A stretch of DNA of 64,000 nt from Thozetella sp. PMI_491 (GCA_021432635.1 MU270059.1:84003-148002), one strand, 5' to 3'; numbered from the stretch's first letter, positions 21,893-33,717 are shown. Numbers and translations: made by a program. The notes: generated by a model from the sequence alone, not told the origin.

Positions 21893-22463
21893 TAGACATA
21901 AGTGCTTCGACCAGCGGTGGTTGGTGGGACGGAATGCACCAATTGTGCGGTGCGTAAGGGTTGTCTACGGTCGGATAGCAAAACTAACCTTGTTGTGTGC
22001 CTCAACATCCTCGTTCATGGAACTTGTTGGCGCGGCCGCTTGCTTCTCCATCTCTGCGGACATTTTCTTTGGAGTTCTCTTCGAAACAAGTTACCAAGGT
22101 CTTCTCCATACGTTACCCCGGATCCAAATCTGCGGTACACTGCGTCTTAAACGTTGGGGAGATGGGGGAAAATGTGCGGAGGCGTCGGAGCTGCGTGGCC
22201 GAGGCGTCGGCGACCCACCGCCGAGTCCCATGGCCTCATTTCAGTACCTGATGCACCCTGACTCGGGAACATCGGTAGCAAGCTTCCTAGATACGCGTAC
22301 GGGCTCACTAGTGCTCCCACCCCTTCCCCATCCACCCCAAGCTCCAAATTTTCTAGTACATATGGGCCCGTTTGTTCCCCGCCTGTGCCCCGCGATCGGT
22401 GATGGCTCTCCGTCTCCATCCAGCAACGGCCGACATTGCCGGAGCGCGTCGTAGGCGGCCCCG
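21893..22463. promoter_or_regulatory. Divergent promoter between permease and Zn2Cys6 regulator
   Basis: These 571 bp separate two divergent starts. A CGG-N9-CCG arrangement (CGGCCGACATTGCCG, near 22428-22442) sits 20-odd bases before the regulator ATG and has the spacing style of a zinc-cluster dimer site. Autoregulation and co-control of the permease are inference. Confidence 0.4.
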
Positions 22464-24881
22464 ATGAATGTGGTGCAGGCGTGCGACAGGTGCCATCGGC
22501 GCAAGACTCGGTGCGACAAGCTTCGGCCCGAGTGCGGCCCTTGCACACGAGCTGCCGCCTCGTGCATTTACTCGGAGCGCGTCAAAGAGCCCGTATACCG
22601 AAGGGACTTTGTCGAAAGGCTTGAGCGCCGCGTTAAGCACCTGGAGGCTACCAACCAATCTCTCCGAGAGAGGCTGACTACGACGGAGGAGGATGTGACC
22701 GAGCCAAGCGAGTCGGCCACGCCAAGCCTCCTAGACCAGGAGAGCACGGCGGCAGACACTGACAAGAACCGAGAGACCAATGAAGTCGCCAATGAAGTCT
22801 CTTTCCTGTCCACCAGTGCTGGGGGAGACCGACAGTTCCTCGGCTCCGCGAGCGGGTTCTTATTTGCCAGCCTTGTGAGGGCGAGCGTTGCTGTACCGCG
22901 CCAGGGGCGAGAGGCCTTGGCGTCCGGCGCGTCCGCCCGCCCTTTCGACTCGGCGAACCTGGACTGGGGTATAGACGGTCGCGAGTTGCCTCCTGAGGAG
23001 CTGGCCAGAAGCCTTATCGAAGCGTACTTGGTGCATGATCACCTGTGCTTCCCAATTCTCCCGCCACAGTCCGTCAGTGCGGCGCTCACCTCCATCTATA
23101 ACGACCCAGAATACCACGAGTCACATCCATTCGAGGCATTTGTGTTTCACATGCTGCTGGCCATTGCCACCTCGCAAATACACAAGTTCAACTGGCAGGC
23201 ACTTCCTGATGCGGAAACGCATCACCTGAGGGCAACTGTCTATCTCAATGCGGTCCTCTGCGAGGGCGGCCTTCGGGCTTTGCAGGCTATGCTGCTACTG
23301 TGTCAGTTTAGACTGAGCAGCTCTACCAAAGATGCTTCAGGGAGTGAGTCGCCTTGTCTGCATCCACGCAAACCACTCCATGCTGATACTTACCTTCTAA
23401 GGTCTCTGGCACATTGTAGGGATATCTGCTCGCATGTGCTTTGAACTTGGACTGCACCGCGAATCCACGTACAAGCTGAAGCTTGGAACTGACAGCGCTT
23501 CTTCCGCGTACCTTGCAGCTCTCGAGGAGCAAGAAGTCCGCCGTAGATGTTTTTGGTGTGTCTTCGCTTTGGATAGGTAAGACACGATCACAGTAAAGAT
23601 GATCTCCAACTGTGACTAACTATACATAGAGTCGTATCAATCACATTGGGAAGGCCCCTAGCCATCTGCCTCGAAGACATCGACGTGGAACTCCCGTCGC
23701 TAGACATGGGTATGGCAGATAGTGCGCCATCGCCATCGAGTTTAGGCAGCGAAAATGACCACAACTCGATGTTTGCACGATCTCGGACCGCAATATTTGT
23801 CCATATTGTACGCTACCGGCGTCTGTGTGGGAAGCTATTAACTACCCTACATAGAGGCAGTCGCTCTATGGCGCAGCCCGAACACGATCTTCGCCGAATC
23901 CAGAACGAGTTAGGTGCTGAGCTTGAGGCATGGCGATCCGACACTAGCTCCCTGAATCTTCCTGAAATGGATCTTTCAACGCCTATTGCCGAGGCGCGCT
24001 CGAGCTTTCGTTCGAAAGCCTGGTACGAGCTACTGTACCATAACGGCGTGCTACTGCTATACCGGCCCTTTTCAGCAACCATTCCCAGCTCCGGGGACGG
24101 CCCAGATCTTCAGCGGATGTTCATGTCAGCGAAGCACGCCATCACGCTTTACTCATATCTCTTTCGCTCGCGAAAGATCAACTTCTCCTGGATCACACTG
24201 CATGCAACCTTCATGGCTGGGCTTTCTTACGTATACGCCGTAAGTAGGCATATTCGAGAGACGAGAAAACAGCGAGCTACCGGTGCGGATGGCCTCGGAG
24301 TCACGCTAGCACAGGAGCCGTCAATCATGGAGATCGTCAACGACTGCAGGGCATGCTCCAACGTCTTGGTCGCGGTTTCGGAGCGATGCAATGCGCAAAA
24401 GAGCTGCCACGAGGTCTTTGACCGACTGAGCGACGCAATCCTTGCCGATGCTGTTGACCTTCTCTCAAACTCGGCTTCAAATAAACGATCTATCGGGCCA
24501 CCACAGGATGGAGGACTTAGTGCAACCCCAACGCGAAGCACTGGACAGAGCTCGAGCATTCACCAAATGGCCAGCCCAGCCTCCTCACAGCAAGTACCGC
24601 TACCGTTTCAGCCCCCGTCAGTATCCCCTGCTGCTCAGGACCCCAATTCCCGGGTTGCGGGTGACTTTGGAGGGGTCCCTCTGAACACGCCGCACATGTT
24701 TCTAGAGCCTGCTCTTGCCGCGGATAATGTTCTTCGAGACTGCTTCCCTGAGATGCAGCGCACATATGAAACGCAATGGGGAAACGACGCTATCATCCAG
24801 CTAGGCGTCGACTGGCTGGGGGAGATAGACCCGGGATATGGTATGCAGTTGGGGCAGGAGATGGACACGAGCTTTATGTAA
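22464..24881 (+). CDS. Zn2Cys6 transcription factor
   Basis: Three exons (22464-23343, 23402-23576, 23630-24881) join in phase to 768 aa. The zinc cluster is complete at residues 7-34 (C7, C10, C17, C24, C27, C34), followed by a basic linker and a heptad coiled coil (ERLERRVKHLEATNQSLRE) for dimerisation. The middle holds the Fungal_trans domain (about residues 190-480): FPILPP, FHMLLAIATSQ, LWHIVGISARMCFELGLHR, then RRCFWCVFALDR and LGRPLAICLEDIDVELP. The tail is Ser/Pro/Gln-rich and ends in acidic and aromatic residues, probably for activation. It is divergent from the MFS permease and faces the AtuA-like gene, so it is the likely local regulator of the catabolic cluster. Confidence 0.9.
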
Positions 24882-25181
24882 CATTGGATGCAGTCATACC
24901 GTGAAGAATACTACTAATAGTACATCTACATTGTCTGTGAACAAAACCTTTCCCCGCCTCTATGGGCTCTATCTAGTCGAACGTAGTGATCGTCTATATC
25001 CAGCCTCGTTCCAAGAATTTCACCGGCACATCAACTTCTCGACTCCGCAAGTACTCACCGATACCTTTCCCGAGGCCGTCTATGCGGGAGCTGCTCGCGA
25101 TGCCGCCGTCTAAGAAGTCAAGAACACGGCTAAACCTAGTTAGCTTCGAGTCTATTAGCAGCACGCAGGATAGGTAGACAC
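24882..25181. other. Convergent 300-bp spacer
   Basis: This lies between the regulator stop and the 3' end of the AtuA-like gene. Nothing beyond probable 3' UTRs is seen. Confidence 0.5.
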
Positions 25182-26944
25182 CTACAAATGAACAGCGAGA
25201 AGATTGGGGAACTCGCATCTCTCCACCCGGCTTTCCTCTCCTCCCTTTCTCCAATCTTGCCCAAAAAGCTCCTTCAGTCTCTCCACTGTGAGGAAGCTCT
25301 GCAACCATGGATACTCATCGGCGTGGCGGACGAAGAAACCCACGTTGGAGTTATCGGCCTTGTCTCCGGAGCGGGCATGAACGAAGCTTCCCAGCGGCGC
25401 ACGCTGTGTCGAACCATACGATGAAAGATCTATCGGGCGTGGAGTCTCGTAGGAAGGGCGGAGTACGGGATACACGGCTGTCTTCTTTGGTGGAGATACC
25501 GGGACATGGTTGGCAAGTTTTGGGTGCGTAATGGCTTGTTGGAGCATGTTCAGAGGTATTACCCCCGGGAAGATCTCCATGAATGGTCGTGGCTGCATGG
25601 TGCGAAAGTCGAGTGACATGTGATAGCCAGGATAGCTTTGCATCCGGAGTGCATAGATGGGCACCATGAACTTGTCTCGGTCTATATCTTCCCTTCGCCG
25701 TGCCTGCGCCATAACCCTTAGCATGGCTGTGCCTTCTTGCTGGGAGCTTGGATTCGACGTTTGCCCTCCGTACAGCTCTACGCTGAGCTTGCTGAAGTTG
25801 TGGCCCTGGAAGGCATGGGCGATCTGGGCCTTCATCATTTCGGCCTTGGCAGCTATGTCGAGTCCGTTGATGTAGAACATTGCCTCGGCTTGATGGCCGC
25901 CAGGCGCAGCAAACATGACCTTGGTGGTGGGTGGCGGCGGCCGGCCAGTCACTCCGGATACGTATACACGATTCCGTGCGCCGAGCTCTTCTTGCACCTC
26001 GATGTTGGTGAGATCGGCCACTACGTCGGTATTGAGATAGAGCTCTCCCTGTAGCTCGTATAGAAGCTGGGCTATTACGGTAAACTTCGTAACAGCACCG
26101 GCAGAACCTTCCTGCATGGTGATAGTGCAGCTTCCTTTTGACGATATCTCTGCGATGGGGAAAGCGAGGTCGACAAGGCCGGGCATGAACTCTCTAAATC
26201 CACTGAAGTTGGCACCGCAAACGTACGGTCCGCATTCGATTAGATCTATAGCACGTTAGTAAGTAACGAGCGGTCATGGGGGGCACTGGTATTGGACTTA
26301 CGCCCAGCTACCAATGCGCCTGCTAATTCGTCGTAAGCATCTTCATCCCACTTATACCACCACGATGCCGCCCCAATGACAGGTGAGGCGTCTGTGACTC
26401 TCCCACAGATAACGATGTCTGCCCCGAGATCAAGGGCCGCACGGATTCCTCCTGATCCGATGTATGCGTTGCCGCACAATGGCTTAAGATCGGGATCCCA
26501 ATCTCGAAGGTGCTTTTCCTGGTGATCTAAGTGAACTAGGGATAGCAGAGTTGATTTCGTTTTGGGGTCTTTGAGAAGATCGGAAACATCATCTCCGAGG
26601 ACGGCGGCGACCACGAGATCGCCATAGCCCCGGGAGCTGCACAGCTGTTGGACCTTAGCGGTCAGTGAGGGCGTGTTGAGTGCACCAGCATTCGTGATGA
26701 CTTTGATGCCCTTGGTAACGATATCGTCTAGGCTCTCGGCAAGCTGAGTGAGAAACCCGGCCTCATATCCCAAGTCGGGGTTCTCGAGCTTGGTGATGGC
26801 GTTCCAGGCAATGTTCATTTCCGACAGCCAGTCACCAACAATAACATCCACCCTGCCATTGGCCGCCATACGTGCCATGGCATGCGGGTGGTCACCCGTG
26901 GCGCCGGAAACATTGCCGACTCGGAGGGATCGTGTGGGGTGCAT
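25182..26944 (-). CDS. AtuA-family (DUF1446) enzyme
   Basis: Two exons (26944-26302 and 26245-25182; GTAAGT donor) encode 568 aa. Residues about 1-430 match the AtuA/DUF1446 domain: RVGNVSGATGDHP, DVIVGDWLSEMN, KVITNAGALN, GADIVICGRVTDASPVIG, and CGANFSGF after the intron. Residues about 455-560 form the AtuA-like ferredoxin-fold tail (FVHARSGDKADNSNVGFF). The two-domain length is normal for fungal members. In Pseudomonas, AtuA belongs to acyclic terpene (citronellol/geraniol) utilisation; its reaction is poorly defined, so function here is inferred as catabolic. It is probably cytosolic or mitochondrial; no signal peptide is seen. It is convergent with the Zn2Cys6 regulator and divergent from a secreted esterase. 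Confidence 0.85.
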
Positions 26945-27588
26945 CTTCGGCAGCAGGAAGGGGGGCTACCTTGTGGAGGAGAGCTGGAGCGGCACAGGAG
27001 GAACCAACTGCAGAGCAAGAGGTTGGCGTGCGGAGAACCCGGTTACAAATTTTAGGACCAAGGTCCAAATTGTCTGTTCTATCCTCTTCGCATCTCGTTT
27101 ATGTCCCCTCGCTCGGCCTGTTTGGCTTGTCGGCGACGGAGCGCCGATGCCGAAGGTGGGGATGCGAGGAGCTAGTAAGTGGAATGCAGGGTGGAGCCTC
27201 AACGGTCTATTCACACACTTTCTTGATCTGGCAAGCATTGCTACCCATCACCGGGTCCGGGGAGGGACTAAACTGATAGCCTCCGCACCTTGCGGAGTAG
27301 TCGCCTTCGGCCGATTCTCATCTTGGAGAGTACCCCGGATCCCCGGCAAGGTTGACCTGGGGGTGGAGACGGCCGCTCACCGCCGATGACCGGATTCGTG
27401 ATGGTGTTGTGAAGTTGCGGAGGTCATGATTGGTGGGGCAATGGAGGGGAGGAGACCTTTGGGGTGCTACGGAGTAGCACCGACAGCGCATTGGAAGGAC
27501 AGTGCAAGGTTAAGAGGGGGCGCCGACGCACCTTGAGATCGCGAGAAAATCTTCTCAGATGGAGGGGCATCCTGTGTTCTCTCGTACG
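26945..27588. promoter_or_regulatory. Divergent promoter between AtuA-like and tannase-family genes
   Basis: The 644 bp contain a small hairpin (CTCCGC/GCGGAG, around 27274-27296) and several CGG/CCG triplets, including CCCCGGATCCCCGG near 27332-27346. These could be zinc-cluster sites serving both genes. No gene is present. An in-frame ATG at 27559 would extend the downstream protein by 10 residues. Confidence 0.35.
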
Positions 27589-29324
27589 ATGGCAGCTTTT
27601 CTCGCTAGCACATTCCTCTCTTTGCTTTCTGTTGCGGCAGCGAGAGTGACACCGGACTCGTGTTCTGGTCTCCAAAGGCAGCACCCAGATCTCCCCGAAA
27701 ATGTATCATTTAACACATCTTGGGTTGCCCCAGGTGCTTTGCAGATCGGCTCGACCTCTTACAACAACACCCAATCACTCTGTCGTGTTGTTGGGGTTGT
27801 CAAGTACGGGTGTAAGAGAAACAGCACCTTGAATTTCGAAGTATGGCTTCCCGACGAATCGCAATACAATCGGCGATATCTTTCCGTGGGTATGTATTAT
27901 AACCGCAGTTTTGGAGCCCTCTCAGAGACGCTAACAATTGGATGTTAGGAAATGGTGGCTTCGCCGGAAATATCGAATACGGTGCCATGTTGACCAACTT
28001 GAATAGCGGCTATGCTGTTGGAGGGTACGCAATCTCGTGGTGGCTGTGAAAGACAGAAATGAGCTGATACCTGTCCAGCTGCGATTCTGGACATCCGTTG
28101 TCTGAAAATGGCGAAACGGTGCCGGGCTCCTTCGTGGCGTTCCAGAACAACCGGGCTGAGACGCTTGCTTGGATTCACAACTCGATTGCTATGTTTACGG
28201 ATCCTGCCAAGAAGCTGGTCGCCTCGTACTACGGTACGCAGCCGAACGCGACATACTTCTCTGGGTGTTCGACTGGAGGCGCCCAGGGCTTCGCACTGGC
28301 TCAGTATCACCCTACTATGTTCGACGGGATCCACGCCGGTAGTCCCGGTAACTGGTACTCGCATCTTATGCTTTCCTTCCTGTGGAATGGTGTCAACTCG
28401 AATGTAGGCACTCTGCCTCCCAGCTCTATACCTCCGTGCAATACCACTTACTCTGGCTAACGAAACATGTTTGAACCAGGACTCTAAGGCGTTTTTCGAC
28501 CAAGATGCACTGAACTTTGTCACTAACGCAATCCTTGATGCATGCGATACCATCGACGGCGTCGAAGACCGCCTCCTTGATGATCCAACGAAGTGTACAT
28601 TTGATATAGCCAGCCTCTTGTGCGCAGAAGGCCAGGCTCAAGTAGTAGACAATTCTACTGTTTGCTTGTCGCCAGAACAAGTCGACAACGCGAAGAAGTT
28701 CTATGCGGGACCAATCGACGTACGCAATGGCAAGCAGGCTTACCCGGGATTCGCCTTAGGATCAGAGGTTGAGTGGATGCTACAAGAGGTCTACCTGCAA
28801 CTGGCGTATGCAGTACCGGTTTTACAAAACCTTGCATTTAAGAACCTGAGCTACGACTACACGACTTTTAACTGGGGCTCCGATATTGACATCGTAGACC
28901 AACAAGCTAGTCCGCTTATTGACGCCATATCTCCTGATTTGCGGGCCTTCCACGAGCATGGAGGGAAGATGATTGTCCTTCAAGGTATGCTATATACGAC
29001 ATGCTTCGGTTGCCATGGACTAACATCGTGTTTCCTCCAGGCTGGGCGGACCCCTTTAATGCCCCGTTCTGGCCTATTCAGCAACGTGATCAGATGTTGG
29101 AGATCTTCCAGGATGACCTCTCTTCATTTTTCTCCCTCTTTATGGTCCCCGGAGGTGGTCACTGCGGTGCAGCAACAACCGGCTACCAGCATGTTCCCGC
29201 TGTATACCATGTACTAGACAGGTTGGTTTCTTGGGTTGAGGGCGGCGACGTTCCTCAGGACCTTCTCACCACGGACCCTCCTGATGGTGGTGGCTCCACT
29301 AGAACTCTACTGCCATATATGTAA
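27589..29324 (+). CDS. Secreted tannase/feruloyl esterase family protein 1
   Basis: Five exons (27589-27889, 27949-28024, 28079-28403, 28480-28984, 29041-29324) join in phase to 496 aa. The ATG at 27589 starts an ideal signal peptide (MAAFLASTFLSLLSVAAA); the ATG at 27559 is an alternative. GNGGFAGNIEYG and FSGCSTGGAQGF (nucleophile Ser) and GGGHCGA (catalytic His) are the family signatures of PF07519; Cys residues beside Ser and His form the family's conserved disulfide. Several N-glycosylation sites are present. Members hydrolyse gallate, ferulate or related aromatic esters outside the cell. The convergent gene at 29907-31451 encodes a second, distant member, so the locus has two esterases. 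Confidence 0.88.
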
Positions 29325-29906
29325 AAGGATTTGGATAGTTATCCAAAAATTTCGTGCATTGAAGAGTTACGTGGCGGTTAGCAAGACTGTAATGGATAAC
29401 TTGTGTCTGGCCTATTATTTCCTTCGACTTGCTTTCGTATGGTGACTGACCCTTCGATTTGGTCGTGATAAACTCTAGAATGGTGTTAGAAGGTGCTGCT
29501 TACTGTCCAGTAATCTAATATATCACGAAACTGGTATTTGCCCCATATCAAGCATTCTACTATACAAGTCTGCTGGAAGATTGCGCGACGGACTATAGCT
29601 TGTGCCCGTCACCAATCTCGTAGAATAAATTGTAGTAAGGGCGTTGCTGAGAAATGGAGTATATTTTTTAGTTATTCACGGAGTAACTATTAGCTGATCT
29701 CGTTGGCATCATGGCAAGCAAGTAGAATTTCGGCATGGATTCCGCAGACAGGCAAGTTTACTCGGAGGCATCCTCAGCCTCCTAAACACAATTCCAGCTA
29801 GAGGCCTCTGTAGTCTTCCCCTTTCCGTTCCATACACTTTGTTTCGGGTACAAGCAGTGTTCTAATTGTGCATATGTCAGAAAGAGGCCCTCACGAACCC
29901 GAGATC
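29325..29906. other. Convergent region between the two esterase genes
   Basis: There is no gene here, only AT-rich probable 3' UTRs of the two convergent tannase-family genes. Confidence 0.5.
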
Positions 29907-31451
29907 TCACTTACTCCTCTGGGAGACAATAGCTGCCTTGACGTCGTCGTTTGTATATTTGGTCCCGATTAGCTCCTCAGGAGCGCGGTCATTTTCAACC
30001 CAGTTGATGAGTGCCATTATGGCATTGTGCTTCGTATCGAGCAGTTTTTGATCAAGCGGGTAGCGCTGGCCGATGTTCCACGCGCCTGGTCCAATGCTGC
30101 AGTGACTCATTCCGGGGATGAAGAAGAGTCGATAGAAGTCGTTCATATCATCCAGAGTCGCATTGATGTTCTTCTTCGCACCATTAAAGTACCACTCGGA
30201 TAACTCGGACGGAACGACTGGGTCAATACGACCGTGGTATGAGATGATCTTCCCTCCAGCACCTTTAAACTTGTCGAAATAGGCCTCGCTAATCTTGGTA
30301 TTCGTGAGTCCGACGTTCAAGCTGGACGCATAATCGATGTCTGCGATGTTGAGATTCTGGTCGGACCAGTTGGAGTCGTTATACACAATACCACGGAAGT
30401 AGTCTCGAACCTGAGGGTACGCGAAATAGCCGGTTCCATTTACCTGGTTGCTGGCGAAGCCTGATGGGTCCGCCCCCAGCTGATAGCTCGGATAGACAAA
30501 GTTCCCATCCAAGTCTGTCATTGGCTCGTATGCGAGCCTGACAGACTCGACCTGATCGCCGTTCTTTAAGCATACGGTGTCGTTCAGGATGCCAGTTCCG
30601 CAGCTAAATATTTGCGGGTCGAGGCGGAAATGCGTCGGGTTGTCGATCATGCCGTCTTTAACTCCATCGAGCGCGTCGAGGAGTTCCACGGTCTTGGCGG
30701 CGATGGCTTGAAATTGCGCCAGGGTGACGTATTTTGGCGTATTCACGTTGGGCCACCCGTACCGCTTCGCCAGGATATACTGCAGGGTCACAATTCGTAT
30801 CCATTCAACCCCCGGAGCGCCGAGAAGCATTCCGTGGAAATCCTCCGGGTAGTGAGTCGCGGTGCTAAAGCCCTGTCGCCCACCTGTGCTGCAACCTACA
30901 TAGTAATTGAACTTGGAGGAGCTGCCGTAGTATTGACGCGATAGCTCCTTGCCGACCACTGCTTGCACGTGCATGGCGCGGTATCCGAAGTCGATGATGA
31001 CTTCGGGCTTGTTCAAGAAGTACTCGAATCCTACCGAGCCGTTGTGTCCGCCATTCATTCCGATCGAGGCAAACCCCAGAGACGCGCCATTCTGGACAGT
31101 GCCATAGTCGATGCATCCCCCAAGCCCACCGCCGCCGGTGGCGAGAAAGCGGCCGTTCCAGTCGTCAGGGAACCATGCCTCTAGGTGAACACTGCTGCTG
31201 CTGCTGGTCACCGTGTCGAGAACAAAACGGCAGAGATTGGCCGTAATTGTGGCATTTAACGTGGGCCCGCCGCAGGTTTCATCAGTTCCTGGGAGCAGAA
31301 TTACTTCGCCTGCTGAGTGATGAGAGGCATACACTACTGTTGTGTTTGCAATAGCGATTTTGGAAGCGATGTTGCTGCACTGGCTTCGACTCGCCGCCAG
31401 TGCCCAGCAGGTAGGAACTACTAAGGCGGAAAGGAGGAAGCTTTGCAACAT
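29907..31451 (-). CDS. Secreted tannase/feruloyl esterase family protein 2
   Basis: An intronless gene of 514 aa from the ATG at 31451, which begins a signal peptide (MLQSFLLSALVVPTCWALA). ATGGGGLGGCIDYG, YVGCSTGGRQGF (catalytic Ser between G-C and T-G-G), GRIDPVVP (Asp) and GMSHC (His) give the full PF07519 triad and Ser/His disulfide cysteines. It carries many N-glycosylation sites. Substrates in the family are tannin gallates or hydroxycinnamate esters; which applies here cannot be read from sequence. It is only distantly similar to the convergent family member at 27589 (spliced versus intronless), so the two are not a recent tandem copy. Confidence 0.9.
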   Translation of the reverse strand: MLQSFLLSALVVPTCWALAASRSQCSNIASKIAIANTTVVYASHHSAGEVILLPGTDETCGGPTLNATITANLCRFVLDTVTSSSSSVHLEAWFPDDWNGRFLATGGGGLGGCIDYGTVQNGASLGFASIGMNGGHNGSVGFEYFLNKPEVIIDFGYRAMHVQAVVGKELSRQYYGSSSKFNYYVGCSTGGRQGFSTATHYPEDFHGMLLGAPGVEWIRIVTLQYILAKRYGWPNVNTPKYVTLAQFQAIAAKTVELLDALDGVKDGMIDNPTHFRLDPQIFSCGTGILNDTVCLKNGDQVESVRLAYEPMTDLDGNFVYPSYQLGADPSGFASNQVNGTGYFAYPQVRDYFRGIVYNDSNWSDQNLNIADIDYASSLNVGLTNTKISEAYFDKFKGAGGKIISYHGRIDPVVPSELSEWYFNGAKKNINATLDDMNDFYRLFFIPGMSHCSIGPGAWNIGQRYPLDQKLLDTKHNAIMALINWVENDRAPEELIGTKYTNDDVKAAIVSQRSK

Positions 31452-32566
31452 TGTGGAACGGGGAGGTAGCTGACAAGAGAGGAAAGCTGGGTCGCTCGTG
31501 GCAACTGGAAAGCCGGACCTTGGTGACAACCGTCGATCAAGGCCAATTTATCTTCCAGGCTAGTGTTCACGTCTCGGCGAAACCAAACCGACCGATTATA
31601 CTATTACGGCAGTGTGCTAAGAGACCGGGCAATTGCTACCCCAACCTCGCTCAAGATGAGGTTTCATTCGGCGGCCAGAAGGACGTGATGCGTGGGAAAC
31701 CCTGTCAATGTGGTTAACCCCGCTAGTATTTCGTCTTAGAGTATGTACAATAACAGGTACGGGGGAGGCTGGCCGGTCACGTTACCGGACAGGAGTAGAC
31801 AACAGTCATCATAGTAGGTTAGAAGTCGATCTATACGAACGCTATCCTTGATCTCGCAGCATAGATGACGGGCTAGTACTTGTGATCGGAGCCGTAACTA
31901 CCTATTAAATTCACTGGGTGCCTGGCTGAAAAGTCTTTGAGGAATATTCAGTACAAGTATGATAGTGAATGTATAGCCTCCAAGCACCCCCAAGGCGTCG
32001 AATACGAATACCAATACGGACAGACAGTGCTACAGCGTCCGTGCATTACCGCCGAGGCCACGCCCACCCCTTCAACCCCCCCCCCCCCCCCCCCCTTATG
32101 AAGATCGCCAATGCAAGCCTGTATCGGCGGGGTATTTGCGGAGATTGTGGAGAAGTATGGAGAAGGTAGGGGCTAGTAAATAAGATTTTGCGTCGGCGCC
32201 GCCTGGCCGAAGGGAAAACAAACTTCGGCTGCCCAAGCCGACGGGCACACCGCCTGGTATTCATTCACCCCGGAACTAGCTTACCGACCAGGCGTCGGGA
32301 ATAGAGACAAATCGACAGTTCCCATAGGAAAACGGCCCCTCTAACCCCCCCCCCCCCTCTACCGTATGAGCCGGTTCTCGATGACTAGGCATGGAATTCA
32401 CGAAGCGAGGTACTCACTGCGGGTAACCCCGCTTGTGAATCTTTGTGTGTGATCTGAAGCATTTGCTTTGTTGCATGCATCTGAACGGCTTGAATATCAT
32501 TCCTCTGGTTGCTCGGCGTCCGGGGAAACGAGGTGCCGGGGCAGCTAGCGTACCTGGTAGTTTCTG
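31452..32566. other. Intergenic region with two poly-C tracts
   Basis: No gene is seen. A run of 20 consecutive C lies at 32076-32095 and another of 13 C at 32345-32357. These may be G-rich-strand structure formers or assembly-sensitive homopolymers. Confidence 0.55.
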
Positions 32567-33526
32567 TCATACAAAAACATAGTCCCCTTTTCCTCTATCT
32601 CTTATAATGTCTACGGCCTGCCTCAGCAGCTTTCTATGAGTAGATGGCAGATACGTCGAAATAAGCCTTAGATCAAGCTCCGCGACCATATCAGAAATAA
32701 ACCGTGTATCTAGGATCCTAGTTAAGGCAAAGTAAGTGCCCATTAGCAGCAAAGCCGTTGGCTCGCGACGCTCTACACACTTGACAAAGTTCTGAGGCGC
32801 GTCGACAAGAAACCGAGTGTGCGGGACTCGCTGTGGGCGGCGATATAAGGTCGTCAGCAAAGCTAAGGTGTCTTGGTAGCTCTCATACGTTTTGTATGGA
32901 GTGCTGTGCCGTGGAAGGCCGTTCAACAAGAATCGCAAAATGGGGTCTCGGTTTAAGGGTATAAGCGCCGGTTTTCGGTAGCTTGGGAAGTAAGAGGCGA
33001 ACTGGCTGTTGGGAACAAGTGCCGACGAACCCACTACAAAGCTCCTCACTCTTCGCCAGCTGAGTAGCCAGTCCGCAAGGTTATTGAGGCTCACAGCTTC
33101 CTGTGGGAGGATCAGCCGGCTCAGTATCATCTGGGATGCAGTGAGGTGTGCGGAGACAAAAAGCGCGTCGAAGTTGGAGGCGTCGACGGGGGACTGGAGA
33201 GCCACGAGCTGGCCGGCGATAGAGCGGGCCGTATAGTCGTGAATGACAGTCTTGAGGTGGGGATTAGTGCCTTTCGATGCCTGATCTGTCGCCCCCAAAC
33301 CTATGGCCATGTGGATCAAGTAAGGGTGATCGAATCCGAGGGGCACGGCTGACTCGAAAAGATTCTTGGGCAACCAGTAGCCCCCTTCGTCTTGCTGGTT
33401 AGCATCCGGTTGCCGAGAGCGGCGAAGAAACGCGTCGAAGAAGCGTTGCTGCTCTAGTCGCTCGGCTGCGTCAAGGCTCTGCCCCCGATAGAGGGGCCAG
33501 TCAGGGTTGGTGGGTATCCATGTCAA
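32567..33526 (-). CDS. Fungal regulator-like protein lacking a visible zinc cluster
   Basis: The frame 33526-32567 encodes 319 aa and stays open upstream to about 33715 without an ATG, adding a Thr/Pro/Ser-rich linker; a possible acceptor (AACAG) lies near 33717 and a GTAAGA donor about 50 bp further upstream. The body (FFDAFLRRS, HPYLIHMAIGLGATDQ, NLADWLLSWRRVRSFVVGSSAL) resembles the middle region of Zn2Cys6 regulators of the Fungal_trans_2 type. No C-x2-C-x6-C finger is found upstream on this strand; the only nearby ATG exon (MEAGWDRPSK, near 33852) has none. It is either a regulator that has lost its DNA-binding end or one whose first exons I cannot resolve. The start is not settled. Confidence 0.5.
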   Translation of the reverse strand: MTWIPTNPDWPLYRGQSLDAAERLEQQRFFDAFLRRSRQPDANQQDEGGYWLPKNLFESAVPLGFDHPYLIHMAIGLGATDQASKGTNPHLKTVIHDYTARSIAGQLVALQSPVDASNFDALFVSAHLTASQMILSRLILPQEAVSLNNLADWLLSWRRVRSFVVGSSALVPNSQFASYFPSYRKPALIPLNRDPILRFLLNGLPRHSTPYKTYESYQDTLALLTTLYRRPQRVPHTRFLVDAPQNFVKCVERREPTALLLMGTYFALTRILDTRFISDMVAELDLRLISTYLPSTHRKLLRQAVDIIRDRGKGDYVFV

Positions 33527-33717
33527 AGCCGTCTGACCTAGGGAAGACTCGCCGTGGGGTTCCTTGGGTCGTGGGGTCAGGCAAGGCAGGTTTATATCCG
33601 CGGTTCGTCGTATTTCACTTGTATTGCCTGATGAAGCTAGGGGTTCAGTAGAGTCTCTGGCGTTCCGTTGTGTTGTGTTTGTAGGCTGTGGTCGCTGTGA
33701 AGCCCACTGTTGCCCAG

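Noticed and set aside
27945-28553. 202-codon minus-strand open frame
   Set aside because: It is antisense to the spliced tannase-family gene, which carries the catalytic motifs.
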